In this document: positions 30,766 to 39,903 of the stretch, piece by piece
Numbering within the stretch: position 1 is the stretch's first letter
Layout of the letters: each line of letters starts with the position of its first letter
Source: Tannerellaceae bacterium
GTDB lineage: Bacteria; Bacteroidota; Bacteroidia; Bacteroidales; Tannerellaceae
Length of the DNA: 51,576 bases
Direction of reading: 5' to 3'
Assembly: GCA_031255855.1 (NCBI GenBank)
Contig: JAIRRS010000148.1
Span: forward strand, 1 to 51,576
Position numbers and translations under genes: made by a program
Notes under the pieces: model-generated
What the model saw: only the letters and a program-made list of their open reading frames with translations
Databases searched by the model: none
Told to the model about the DNA's origin: nothing

Positions 30766-32037
30766 TTAGTCTTCCTGATACCGGATAATCGTCTGCTCGC
30801 GATCGGGTCCTACAGAAACAATCTTGACAGGTACACCCAGTTCTTCCTCAAGGAATGTAAGGTAAGCGTTAAATTCTTCCGGAAATTCATCTTCATTTTG
30901 CATCTTTGTCATCTCTGTTTGCCATCCGGGCAGCTCCACATAAACAGGTTCAAGGGAATCATCCACTTCGTATGGGAATTCCGTCACTTCATTTCCTTTA
31001 ATGTTATAAGCTACACAGGCTTTTATTGTTTCGAAGCCATCGAGCACATCGCTCTTCATCATGATAAGTTTGGTTACGCCATTAATCATAATGGAATACT
31101 TAAGGGCAACCAAATCAATCCATCCACAACGACGTTTACGTCCGGTAACTGACCCAAACTCCTTACCTACCCGGCAAATCGTTTCACCCGTATCGTCGTG
31201 TAGTTCTGTCGGGAAAGGTCCACTGCCTACACGGGTACAGTATGCTTTGAATATCCCGTATACTTCGCCGATATTACGCGGGGCAACTCCTAAACCGGTA
31301 CAGCATCCGGCACAAACCGTATTAGACGACGTGACAAACGGATACGAGCCGAAATCTATATCCAGCATCGTCCCCTGCGCACCTTCCGCAAGCACCGACT
31401 TTCCTTCCTTCAACATATGATTAATCATATGTTCGCTGTCTATCAGATTGAACGTTTTAAGGTATTCCAATGCTTCAAACCATTCCGCTTCCAGTTCTTT
31501 TATATCGTATGAATAATTCAATGATTTCAGGATTCTTTCGTGCCTTGCTTTTGCTACCGTATATTTTTCTTCGAAATCATGAAGGATATCTCCCACGCGC
31601 AAACCATTACGGCTCACCTTGTCGGTATATGCAGGCCCTATCCCTTTTCCTGTCGTTCCGATCTTACCCTCTCCTTTCGCCGCTTCATAAGCCGCATCAA
31701 GTATACGGTGGGTTGGCAGTATAAGGTGTGCTTTCTTCGAAATAGACAAACGTTTAGTCAAATCGTGCCCGCTTGCGGCCAATGCTTCTGCTTCCTGCTT
31801 AAACAATAAGGGGTCGAGTACAACGCCATTTCCTATCACATTCACCTTGCCTCCCTGAAAGATACCGGACGGAACCGAACGAAGGATATATTTTTTTCCG
31901 TTAAACTCCAGCGTATGCCCGGCATTAGGGCCTCCTTGAAAACGGGCTATCACATCATACCCAGGCGTGAGTACGTCTACAATTTTCCCTTTTCCTTCGT
32001 CGCCCCACTGCAATCCTAATAATACATCTACTTTCAT
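30766..32037 (-). CDS. purA: Adenylosuccinate synthetase
   Basis: 423-residue GTP-dependent enzyme making adenylosuccinate from IMP and Asp, the first committed step to AMP. Seen: LGLQWGDEGKGKIVD, FQGGPNAGHT, the GTGKGIGPAYTDK IMP loop, LAEGAQGTMLDIDFGSYP, and TGRKRRCGWIDLVAL. It begins 7 nt after the fur-family gene, so the two are co-transcribed. Confidence 0.98.
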   Translation of the reverse strand: MKVDVLLGLQWGDEGKGKIVDVLTPGYDVIARFQGGPNAGHTLEFNGKKYILRSVPSGIFQGGKVNVIGNGVVLDPLLFKQEAEALAASGHDLTKRLSISKKAHLILPTHRILDAAYEAAKGEGKIGTTGKGIGPAYTDKVSRNGLRVGDILHDFEEKYTVAKARHERILKSLNYSYDIKELEAEWFEALEYLKTFNLIDSEHMINHMLKEGKSVLAEGAQGTMLDIDFGSYPFVTSSNTVCAGCCTGLGVAPRNIGEVYGIFKAYCTRVGSGPFPTELHDDTGETICRVGKEFGSVTGRKRRCGWIDLVALKYSIMINGVTKLIMMKSDVLDGFETIKACVAYNIKGNEVTEFPYEVDDSLEPVYVELPGWQTEMTKMQNEDEFPEEFNAYLTFLEEELGVPVKIVSVGPDREQTIIRYQED

Positions 32038-32044
32038 CTTGATT

Positions 32045-32527
32045 TTATAAAGCTTTTTTATTTCCGTTTTTTACTTTCTTTTTCAGTTTTTTTTCGCATT
32101 TCCAGCAAATACCATATACATACAAGGAATAAAACTCAGGTGTGAACTTGGGCGTTTGCATTGCATATATAAAACTTTTCAGGTTACTATTCTTAACATC
32201 GCGAACCATCCCACATTGCGTGCAGTAAAGATGCAAATGCGTCTCTGCCAATCTCTTTAGTTCATACTTGACCGAAAGGGTGCTGATTTGATGGCTTACC
32301 ACCAATCCTGCTTTCAACAGCAGGCCTAACGTATTATAAACGGTTGATTTGCTTATGTGGAATACAGGTTCGTTTATCTTTTCGTAGAGTTCATTTATGT
32401 CAAAGTTTCCCGAAAAAGCACAAATCTCTTTCAGGATTATATAGCGCTCTTCGGTTTTCCTCAGTTTCTTTTCAGTCAGATATTCCGTGAAACGATCCTT
32501 TATTTCTTTATATAGTTTGCTTTCCAT
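32045..32527 (-). CDS. Fur-family transcriptional regulator
   Basis: 160 residues. A winged-helix N-terminus (LRKTEERYIILKEICAFSGN, then SKSTVYNTLGLLLKAGLVV) is followed by a Fur/PerR dimerisation domain with HLHLYCTQCGMVRDV and a second CxxC in GICWKC, the structural zinc site. It may sense Fe, Zn, Mn or peroxide; the sequence does not decide. The start is ATG 32527 rather than TTG 32548. A CAAAGATA minus -7 box is at 32553-32560. It sits 7 nt ahead of purA, suggesting coupling of metal/redox status with purine synthesis or simple co-transcription. Confidence 0.88.
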   Translation of the reverse strand: MESKLYKEIKDRFTEYLTEKKLRKTEERYIILKEICAFSGNFDINELYEKINEPVFHISKSTVYNTLGLLLKAGLVVSHQISTLSVKYELKRLAETHLHLYCTQCGMVRDVKNSNLKSFIYAMQTPKFTPEFYSLYVYGICWKCEKKLKKKVKNGNKKAL

Positions 32528-32588
32528 GAAGACAGCGACTCTACGCAACTGACAAAGATACGTATTTATTTATTCCTAATTCAATCAC

Positions 32589-33260
32589 TTAAAAATAAAA
32601 ATCAAACTCAAATTTAACATCATTAAAGAACTCCTGCTTTTCGGGAGAGCCGGAAGAAGAGTAGTCTGCAATCACATCCAAGACTTCAGCCGCTTGACGC
32701 CTGCCCTGACGCCCGTATCGCTTCAAGGCCAAAACGGCAGCTCTTTGTTGCCGTGAAAGACCCGCATCCATAACATTACGCGCCCGGACAAACAACCGGA
32801 CGGCATGCTCCGGCAATAAACCATGTCCTTTCGAACACAAACGGGCATACAAAAGAAAACCCGTAACCACAACAAATTCTTCGTCGCGGATAATCCATGA
32901 ATCAGCCAGTTCTTCCGCAAACGAAAGATACTGCAACAAATTTACATTATATTGTTCGGCTATCTCCTGATAGCGGATATCCGCAACCCACCGCACGGCC
33001 TTTTCACGGGTGAATCCTTCAACAGGGTGCAACAGGGTAGCCATAATCTTCAGTTCCCGCACATTTTGCGCCCATAATGTATCAGCCAACACAGAATCTT
33101 TTGTGTATTGCGCGGCTATTTTCCTTATCTCAGGCAAAGACACACCGAAGTTCAACCTGTAATCAACGCCATACTCACGCATGCTTGTTGAAACAACCCC
33201 GTTCATTGCTGTCCGTAATTTACTACGGATATCGTTGAGCATGCGTAGGCATTCAATCAT
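32589..33260 (-). CDS. DNA alkylation repair protein, AlkD-like HEAT family
   Basis: 223 residues of HEAT-like helical repeats. The arrangement (YGVDYRLNFGVSLPEIRKIA; REYKI-type LKIMATLLHP; WIIRDEEFVVVTGF; LALKRYGRQGRRQAAEVLDV) matches AlkD-type DNA glycosylases that excise N3/N7-alkylpurines, though the catalytic Trp/Asp pair is not assigned with certainty. The start at ATG 33260 overlaps the preceding peptidase stop by 8 bp; ATG 33242 is an alternative. The C-terminus FEFDFYF is strongly aromatic. Confidence 0.7.
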   Translation of the reverse strand: MIECLRMLNDIRSKLRTAMNGVVSTSMREYGVDYRLNFGVSLPEIRKIAAQYTKDSVLADTLWAQNVRELKIMATLLHPVEGFTREKAVRWVADIRYQEIAEQYNVNLLQYLSFAEELADSWIIRDEEFVVVTGFLLYARLCSKGHGLLPEHAVRLFVRARNVMDAGLSRQQRAAVLALKRYGRQGRRQAAEVLDVIADYSSSGSPEKQEFFNDVKFEFDFYF

Positions 33261-35316
33261 TGTACGTCGGCAGGAATGAATAATCCCGGCTGTAACGAAG
33301 CATTTGCCCGGCATAATCTTCCGTGTAATCCAACACGATATCCGTTACTTCGCCTTTGCTGTTTTTTACTTCTTTCATCACCGGGTTGACAAAACCTTTA
33401 TAGGGTGATAAATTCAATGCCGCATAACGTTCAAGCACTTCGGCATGCAATGTCTGGTCTACTTTCACCGCATATTCCTCTACCAGTTTTTGTCCGGCGG
33501 CAAAGTCTCCTTCACTCTTTATCCGTTGTACTTCGGCAAGTAAGGTTCCAAATAAGCCACGCAGTTTCGCATAATCATTAATTACGACAAATGTTTTCCC
33601 GTCTCTCTTTTTGAGTTCCACAACATTGTCGGCTTTTCCCTTCCTATACACCCATTGGGCAATCAGTTGGCGGTTGCGCATGTGCGATTCTTCCACATCT
33701 TTCCCCGGCTCAATGCGCACCAACTGGGTCATAAGGCCATTCATCATATATTTATAATATTCCGCTTTATAAGCTTCCGCATCCGGCGTCAAACCCAACT
33801 CGGCCAACTTGGAATCGGCCAGATAATAAAGTCCGAACAAATCGGCACGGGTTTCTTCCAATGTAGAGCTATAGGCGCGTAAAGCATTCGGATCTACTCC
33901 CGGTAAAGTGATTCCCGATCCATGCCCCAGGCATTCGTGCAAGTCGGTATGCAAGTTGTCTGTAATAAAACCATATTTTTCAATCGTTTCGCGTTCGGCA
34001 GCGCCCCAAACAAATTCTTCATTAAAGCCGTTTCCCTGAGAAGCCTTATCGTAAGCCTCGGTAATGTTTTCGATGGTTACCGATTTAGAGCCATGGTCGC
34101 GACGTATCCAGTCGGCATTCGGAAGATTAATACCTATCGGAGTGGCCGGATAACAATCTCCACCCAACATCGAAACCGTAATCACTTTCGCGCTGACACC
34201 TTTCACCTCTTTCTTTTTGAAGCGATCGTCTATCGGGGAATGATTTTCAAACCATTGGGCATTCTCACTGATTATTTTTGTCCGTTTGGTCGCTTCTTTA
34301 TTGATAAAGTTCACCGTCGATTCCCAGCTTGCCTTTATCCCCAAGGCATCTCCGTATGTTTCTGTGAAACCATTGACAAAGTCGACTTCGGAATCCAAAT
34401 CTTCCACCCAAAGGATTGCATATTCGTCAAACGTTTTTAAATCCCCTGATTGATAATATCCGATAAGCTTTTCTATTACGGCTTTCTGCCTGTCGTTTTC
34501 CGTATAAAACATGGCCTTTTGCAATTCAGCCACAACCTTTTCAATGGCTTCGGTATATAATCCGCCTATTTTCCACACCTTTTCAACGACTGTTCCGTCT
34601 TTTTCCTTCACCAGACGGCTGTTCAAACCATACGAAACAGGCGTATTATCGTTAGGATCGGCCATTTTCTGATAAAAATCCTCCACTTCTTTCTGGGTGA
34701 TGCCACCGGCATAGTAGTTATTCGAAGAAGCCAGTATCAAATCCCGGTCGCCGCTTTGAACGGTCCGTTTAGGCATCACCGACGGATCGAAGATAACAGA
34801 GAAAATTTCGGTCACGAACCGGTCGATTGTTTGCCCCGGCCGAAGGGGTAATTGGGAAACATTCACCTTGTGCATACATTCCATAAGAAATTCAGGAGAA
34901 AATCCCGGGACAAATTTGTCCTGTCCGTAATGATGGTGTATCCCGTTAGAAAACCAGACGCGTTTCAAATATACTTCAAGGGCTTTAAACGGCTCATCGT
35001 TGCGGTCGCCCGTGTAATTTTGGTAAACCACTTCAAGAAAACGCCGGATGGCTAAGTTATACCGGTTGTTTTGGTCGAACAATATATCCCGCCCCATCAA
35101 TGCCGCTTCCGACAAATGATAAAGTAATTGTTTTTGTTTCAGGGAAAGCGACTCGAATCCGGGAACCTGGTAACGAAGTATTTGCAAGTCGGCAAACTGT
35201 TCCACCACATAATTAAAATCGCATTCTCCCGTACTATCCTTCTCCTTCTCAATCTTTTGCCCCGTACAAGACATCAATATACCTACAGTCATAAATGATA
35301 AAATTACTTTTTTCAT
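33253..35316 (-). CDS. Dipeptidyl-peptidase III-like M49 lipoprotein
   Basis: 687 residues. A lipoprotein signal (MKKVILSFMTVGILMSC, with C17 acylated) indicates export to the envelope. The M49 zinc motif HECLGHGSG (HExxxH) and the downstream ETRADLFGLY Glu motif identify a DPP III-type zinc peptidase that removes dipeptides from oligopeptide N-termini, consistent with peptide use in proteolytic Bacteroidales. The start is the ATG at 35316 instead of TTG 35334. A CAAAAGTA minus -7 box is at 35369-35376. Confidence 0.9.
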   Translation of the reverse strand: MKKVILSFMTVGILMSCTGQKIEKEKDSTGECDFNYVVEQFADLQILRYQVPGFESLSLKQKQLLYHLSEAALMGRDILFDQNNRYNLAIRRFLEVVYQNYTGDRNDEPFKALEVYLKRVWFSNGIHHHYGQDKFVPGFSPEFLMECMHKVNVSQLPLRPGQTIDRFVTEIFSVIFDPSVMPKRTVQSGDRDLILASSNNYYAGGITQKEVEDFYQKMADPNDNTPVSYGLNSRLVKEKDGTVVEKVWKIGGLYTEAIEKVVAELQKAMFYTENDRQKAVIEKLIGYYQSGDLKTFDEYAILWVEDLDSEVDFVNGFTETYGDALGIKASWESTVNFINKEATKRTKIISENAQWFENHSPIDDRFKKKEVKGVSAKVITVSMLGGDCYPATPIGINLPNADWIRRDHGSKSVTIENITEAYDKASQGNGFNEEFVWGAAERETIEKYGFITDNLHTDLHECLGHGSGITLPGVDPNALRAYSSTLEETRADLFGLYYLADSKLAELGLTPDAEAYKAEYYKYMMNGLMTQLVRIEPGKDVEESHMRNRQLIAQWVYRKGKADNVVELKKRDGKTFVVINDYAKLRGLFGTLLAEVQRIKSEGDFAAGQKLVEEYAVKVDQTLHAEVLERYAALNLSPYKGFVNPVMKEVKNSKGEVTDIVLDYTEDYAGQMLRYSRDYSFLPTYND

Positions 35317-35402
35317 ACCCCTTTTCTTAATCAATAGTCGTTACTTATCTCCACATTCGGGAGATATGCAAAAGTACGGATTTAATTGTAAAATTTGAGA
35401 CA

Positions 35403-35484
35403 AAAAAACATCTGGATGATCTTGGAAGATCATCCAGATGTTTTTTGGAGATCATCCAAATGAAACCGGAGAAACATTCAGATG
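35403..35484 (+). repeat. 22-bp-period CATCnnGATG repeat, copy B, containing a perfect hairpin
   Basis: Ten-bp cores start at 35409, 35431, 35453 and 35475 (CATCTGGATG, CATCCAGATG, CATCCAAATG, CATTCAGATG), exactly 22 bp apart. The first two and their linker form a perfect 21-bp inverted repeat (35403-35423 with 35426-35446) with T-runs in both directions, so it may also terminate the kinase-AAA+ operon. The linker AAACCGGAGAAA matches copy C. Confidence 0.85.
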
Positions 35485-35505
35485 AATTTCAAGTTCAAGT
35501 TCGCC

Positions 35506-37341
35506 CTAATCTTCCGGCTTCCTAAAACCAATCCGCGGCCTTGGTTGATAATCATCTTGCACGCCGCCATCTTCTATTTCTTTCCTGATTAATTCATACC
35601 GCTGCAATTCGGAAGCAGGAACAGTCGGTTTTTGTTTCTTTATTACAAACTCCAGTGTTTCCATCGTGATACGCTTTTTCTTGTCCTTTATCGTCTTCCT
35701 CGACGAATCATCGATAAGCAGTTTGATATCGCTCGAAACATAATTTTCCGTCATCCGGGCCAATTTGTCGTAATCGATACCGATATCAATCGGACGGTCT
35801 TTCAGATAAAGTTCAAACATCGCTTTCCGGGCTTCAAAATCGGGAGGCGGAATAAAAAACCATTTTTCCAAACGCCCGGCCCTTAATACCGCTTTATCAA
35901 TCAAATCCGGCTTATTCGTCGAACCAATTACAAAAACTCCCGAATTTCCGACATTATCCAATTGGGAAAGGAATTCATTCACCTCTCCACCCTGGCTCTG
36001 GTTGTTTAGTCTTTCCCGATTGGGAACCATGGCGTCCAATTCGTCAAAATAAAGGATAGTAGGAGCTTTCTCCCGTGCCTCGCTGAATAGTTTCCCTATT
36101 TTTTCCTGCGTACCGTGAATATAAATACTTGCCAAGTCGGATGAGACAACTTTAATAAAATGGTAACCGGCCTCTTCCGCAAACCGTTCGGCGAAGAAGG
36201 TCTTCCCACATCCGGGAGGGCCATACAGAAGCATTCCATTGGGCAAACTTAAATTATGCTTCTTGTATTCTTCCGGATTCTCAATCACATCTATTACATC
36301 GTTCTGCAACTGTTCTTTCAAATGCTTCATACCGGCAATGGCGGCAAAGCCCTTTTTCTTCTTTTTATCCGTCTTTTCCGGACTGTCAGGTGTTGAAGCG
36401 TGCGTCTTTTTTTCATCACTTCGTTTTAATGGCGCAATTTTCATCTCGCCATTGAGCGCACGTATGAATTCGTCAGCCGATTGGAACCTGTCTTCCGGAT
36501 TACCCTGAAGCGCTTTATTGATTATCTCAATAACAGACTCGTCAAAATCAACAATCCGGTTCTCTATATTAGGGAACAAAAGAGGTTTCTTACGTTCTTC
36601 CAGTATCGTCTCTTCCAAGTTCACACGACTCGCCACATAATCAGACATATTTACCAGCCAAGGCGGCATTCCAAATAACATCTGGTACATCACTGCGCCA
36701 ATAGAAAACAAGTCGGATTGCGGAGAAAACAGGTCATTAAAGCATTCCGACGCCACATAATTCAGATTCAACCCCTCTTTGTTAAACGATTTCATCGATT
36801 GATGAAACGAACGGGCATAACCAAAATCAATTAGTTTGGCTTCGTAAGGCGACTCCGACAAATCCAACATGATATTCTGCGGCGTAATCTCGTTGTGGAT
36901 AATCGGTTCGGGTAAAGAATGTAAATACTTCAACCCATTCAAGACGCCAATCACAATCCGCTTAACATCATATATCATGGAAAAAGGCTCACGCTCCATT
37001 TGTTCCGATAATGTTTCCCCGGCAATAAAATGCAATACCAGATAGCCGAATTTCTTCCCATCGGCAATTAACTCCCCACTGTCTTTATAAAGAACAATAT
37101 TCGGTTGGGCATCCTTACCGATACGTTTCAAGAATTCTATTTCCAACAAATTGTTCTCGGCGTCAAACGCCGAACGATGTAATTTCGCATAATTAAACAA
37201 TTTCAGAAAGTAAATCTTGCCATCTTTCCCTTTCACCCGATACGTCTCTGCATTACTTCCTTTTTTAATAAAAAGTAAAACACTATACTTATCGTCTACT
37301 ATATATTTTTTGGGTAATACACCCTGTTTCAAATTATCCAT
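35506..37341 (-). CDS. Protein kinase-like / AAA+ ATPase fusion protein
   Basis: 611 residues. An N-terminal Hanks-type kinase domain spans about 10-295: glycine-loop region KKGSNAETYRV, beta-3 Lys in YFLKLF (K47), catalytic loop HNEITPQN (149-156) and DFG at 172-174. The loop departs from HRDLKPxN: the catalytic Asp is Glu151 and the Lys is Thr153, so activity is doubtful. A basic linker (KKKKK near 326) leads to an AAA+ module at about 335-560: Walker A GPPGCGKT (374-381), Walker B ILYFDELD (429-436), sensor 1 GSTN, and paired arginines in RAGR (487-490), as in classic AAA/FtsH-like ATPases. Last gene of the chaperone operon, 4 nt after Hsp70. Confidence 0.88.
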   Translation of the reverse strand: MDNLKQGVLPKKYIVDDKYSVLLFIKKGSNAETYRVKGKDGKIYFLKLFNYAKLHRSAFDAENNLLEIEFLKRIGKDAQPNIVLYKDSGELIADGKKFGYLVLHFIAGETLSEQMEREPFSMIYDVKRIVIGVLNGLKYLHSLPEPIIHNEITPQNIMLDLSESPYEAKLIDFGYARSFHQSMKSFNKEGLNLNYVASECFNDLFSPQSDLFSIGAVMYQMLFGMPPWLVNMSDYVASRVNLEETILEERKKPLLFPNIENRIVDFDESVIEIINKALQGNPEDRFQSADEFIRALNGEMKIAPLKRSDEKKTHASTPDSPEKTDKKKKKGFAAIAGMKHLKEQLQNDVIDVIENPEEYKKHNLSLPNGMLLYGPPGCGKTFFAERFAEEAGYHFIKVVSSDLASIYIHGTQEKIGKLFSEAREKAPTILYFDELDAMVPNRERLNNQSQGGEVNEFLSQLDNVGNSGVFVIGSTNKPDLIDKAVLRAGRLEKWFFIPPPDFEARKAMFELYLKDRPIDIGIDYDKLARMTENYVSSDIKLLIDDSSRKTIKDKKKRITMETLEFVIKKQKPTVPASELQRYELIRKEIEDGGVQDDYQPRPRIGFRKPED

Positions 37342-37345
37342 TGTT

Positions 37346-39883
37346 TTATTCTATTCCTGTGCTTCCGCCACCAAGTATATCTTTAGGCAATAATTTCACC
37401 AGCTCAGACAATATCGGCCTTACGGCCTCTGTCCTGTTTTCTGCTACTAATTGAAACCCTTGATTCAATAATTGTTTTGCTTTGTTTACATCTTTCCAGG
37501 GCAAGGATGAGAAATTATCATTCATATATATCAACAACTGAACATCCATCGCATTCTTTGTCACCAAATTACGAAGCTCAAAATCAAGAGCTTTTATTTC
37601 ATTTATTACTCGATTGGCCTCTTTGCTGTTCTCTTCGTTAATAATTTGTTGTATCATTTTCTTATACTCCTGAAGATGCGTATCTACTTTATCCATATTT
37701 ACATTCTTCGCGTCAGGACTTGTTTTGATTTTCCCTACTAAATCTTCCAATTCATAAAATGATTCTTTCAAATTCTCTACCAATTCAGGCCATCTGGTCG
37801 ATTTCTCAGCTTCGTCTAAAACAAGGAGTTCTTTGCGTAGTCCGTCCAATATTTTCATTTTACCGTCGGCGCTTCCCGCTTCATTTTCCAGTAGCTGTTC
37901 GTATGTGTCAAGTTTTTCGAGCACTTCATCAGCCTTCACTTTTTTAGCGGTCTCTTTGGCTTTGTTGATTTCACTTCTCAATTCTTTTTCTGTCGGAGGT
38001 TCTGTTTGTTTGATATCAATCTTTAATTCTTCCGTGTGATTCAGTCGTGGGAAATAAGCAATAAACTGAATTTGCTCCGAACGGTCTACTTTAATGGTTA
38101 TATCCACATCACTTCCTTCCGGGAGCAAGCCAGGCAAAGATTCACCTGTGATAATCACCTCGTTAATCAGGTTGTTCAGCAAAGGATTCGTCCCTTCCGC
38201 ATTATAATCACCCTGATAAATCGGTATACGAATCGAATCCGACAACATACCCGGGCGAAGAGTCTGCCTGGTTTTCAATCCATTGGCTACGCCTGTCGCC
38301 GGCACTTTCTTATTTTTCTCCAAACCTTTTACAGGATAAAACAAATCTTTCCCCTCTGTCTGGAAATACTTGCCTATCCCTATGTGATAAGGCAATACCT
38401 GCATCCCGTCCAAACCGCCAATTCCTTGTAAGATACTAAATTGATTTGGCTGACATTCCAATTTATTCCCTTGCTCGTCGTACACAACTACATCAAAAGC
38501 ATTAGAACGTCCTTCAAGCAATTGGACATCGATCAAGGTAGCCTTCTCGCCAATCAGTTTTTTCCCGCTTGCCCAAGCGCCATCAAAGCGCACCACGTCC
38601 GCATAGATTTTTGAAGGGAAAGTACCAACCGTTTTATCTTTCAATACTTTTATATTGACCATCTCTTCCACTTCAACAGTCGTTGCATCATATTTTATCT
38701 CCAATTGCAACTTCGTTTTATCCCGGGCAGCTTCCTGCACTTCTTCCGAAACAGAGATTGTAGAAGCAAATAAAGCAGCGCCTTTTGAAACGACCGTCAT
38801 CGGGTCTACAGATGTATCTATTTTGTCTGAAACCTGTTCTTGCAGCATCCTTCTTAAAATAGGAGAATGGGTAGGCCCGCCCACCAGAATCAAAGCACCC
38901 AAATCGGAACTCTTCAGATTATTCCGGCTCATCAATCCTTTCGTTATATTAATCGCTGTTTGGAATATCGGGCTTAATACCTTATCCATATCCTTTTGAG
39001 TAAGCGTGATGTCTATTTCCGGTTCATCCCCATTGTCGTCTTCAAACGGCAAATCTCCTAAATTCGACAAAATATTGTGGGCGTCTTTGAAAGACAATTG
39101 TATTTTGGCTTCTTCCGCAAATGGCTTTACAGCATTACGCAAAATCTCTTTTCTGCTTGCATCACGCAAAATACTATTAATAGCATAATTTTCTTCCAGG
39201 TAAGGAATAATAATTTGGTCAACAATCGCCTCGTCAAGGTTTTTACCTCCCAGCCAGTTATCACCGTCCGTATCTTTCACCGTCAAAATACCTTCTTCCG
39301 ATTTTATCAAGGCTGCGTCAAACGTACCTCCTCCAAAATCAAACACCAGCCAGTAGCTGTCTTTATCCTTGGCTGTAAGCCCATAAGCCGTAGCAGCAGC
39401 AACAGGCTCCTGCAACAATTCCACATGTTTGAATCCGGCTAATTTGGCCGCTTTTACTGTTGCATCCTTTTGTGGGTTCAGAAATTTAGCAGGAACAGTA
39501 ATAACAACAGATGTAAGATTTTCGTCTTGTATAAACGACTTTAGTTTTTTAAGCACCTCGGCCGATAATTCATCCGAAGTGAATTCCTTACCCATATTCG
39601 AACTCTCATAGGTATGAGTGGTCCCCATGGTTCTTTTAAATTCAATAAATGTATTGGTCTTTCCGGCCTGAAACGTTTTTAATGCACGTGTATTATCATT
39701 CTTCATTACATTAAAAGCGGGGTCGCCCACTAATATACTTCGTTTTTTATTAAAATGCACGCATGAAGGAACCGTATCCTTTAGTGTATCGGATTTCTTA
39801 ATAACCGGGGCGCCATTCTCCATTCTGGCAATCGCCGAATTGGTAGTACCTAAATCAATCCCGTAATCAATTTTATTTCTCAT
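37346..39883 (-). CDS. Hsp70 (DnaK-like) chaperone, non-canonical long form
   Basis: 845 residues, against roughly 640 for DnaK. The ATPase half is intact: DLGTTNS (10-16), PAKFLNPQKD, DFGGGTFDAA (182-191) and ILVGGPTHSP (332-341). A substrate-binding beta domain follows, but its sequence is diverged. The C-terminal 230 residues are a long helical, coiled-coil-like extension (KAKETAKKVKADEVLEKLD, KEANRVINEIKALDFELRN) in place of the usual lid and acidic tail. It probably binds specific clients in concert with the adjacent GrpE-like and J-like proteins. Third gene of the operon, 20 nt after the GrpE-like gene. Confidence 0.9.
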   Translation of the reverse strand: MRNKIDYGIDLGTTNSAIARMENGAPVIKKSDTLKDTVPSCVHFNKKRSILVGDPAFNVMKNDNTRALKTFQAGKTNTFIEFKRTMGTTHTYESSNMGKEFTSDELSAEVLKKLKSFIQDENLTSVVITVPAKFLNPQKDATVKAAKLAGFKHVELLQEPVAAATAYGLTAKDKDSYWLVFDFGGGTFDAALIKSEEGILTVKDTDGDNWLGGKNLDEAIVDQIIIPYLEENYAINSILRDASRKEILRNAVKPFAEEAKIQLSFKDAHNILSNLGDLPFEDDNGDEPEIDITLTQKDMDKVLSPIFQTAINITKGLMSRNNLKSSDLGALILVGGPTHSPILRRMLQEQVSDKIDTSVDPMTVVSKGAALFASTISVSEEVQEAARDKTKLQLEIKYDATTVEVEEMVNIKVLKDKTVGTFPSKIYADVVRFDGAWASGKKLIGEKATLIDVQLLEGRSNAFDVVVYDEQGNKLECQPNQFSILQGIGGLDGMQVLPYHIGIGKYFQTEGKDLFYPVKGLEKNKKVPATGVANGLKTRQTLRPGMLSDSIRIPIYQGDYNAEGTNPLLNNLINEVIITGESLPGLLPEGSDVDITIKVDRSEQIQFIAYFPRLNHTEELKIDIKQTEPPTEKELRSEINKAKETAKKVKADEVLEKLDTYEQLLENEAGSADGKMKILDGLRKELLVLDEAEKSTRWPELVENLKESFYELEDLVGKIKTSPDAKNVNMDKVDTHLQEYKKMIQQIINEENSKEANRVINEIKALDFELRNLVTKNAMDVQLLIYMNDNFSSLPWKDVNKAKQLLNQGFQLVAENRTEAVRPILSELVKLLPKDILGGGSTGIE

Positions 39884-39903
39884 CTTACATTTATTTTTAA
39901 AGG

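Noticed and set aside
35403..35484. CRISPR-like array from the 22-bp-spaced repeats
   Set aside because: Repeats are only 10 bp with 12-bp linkers that recur between sites, there are four units per site, and no cas genes are present; this is not a CRISPR array.
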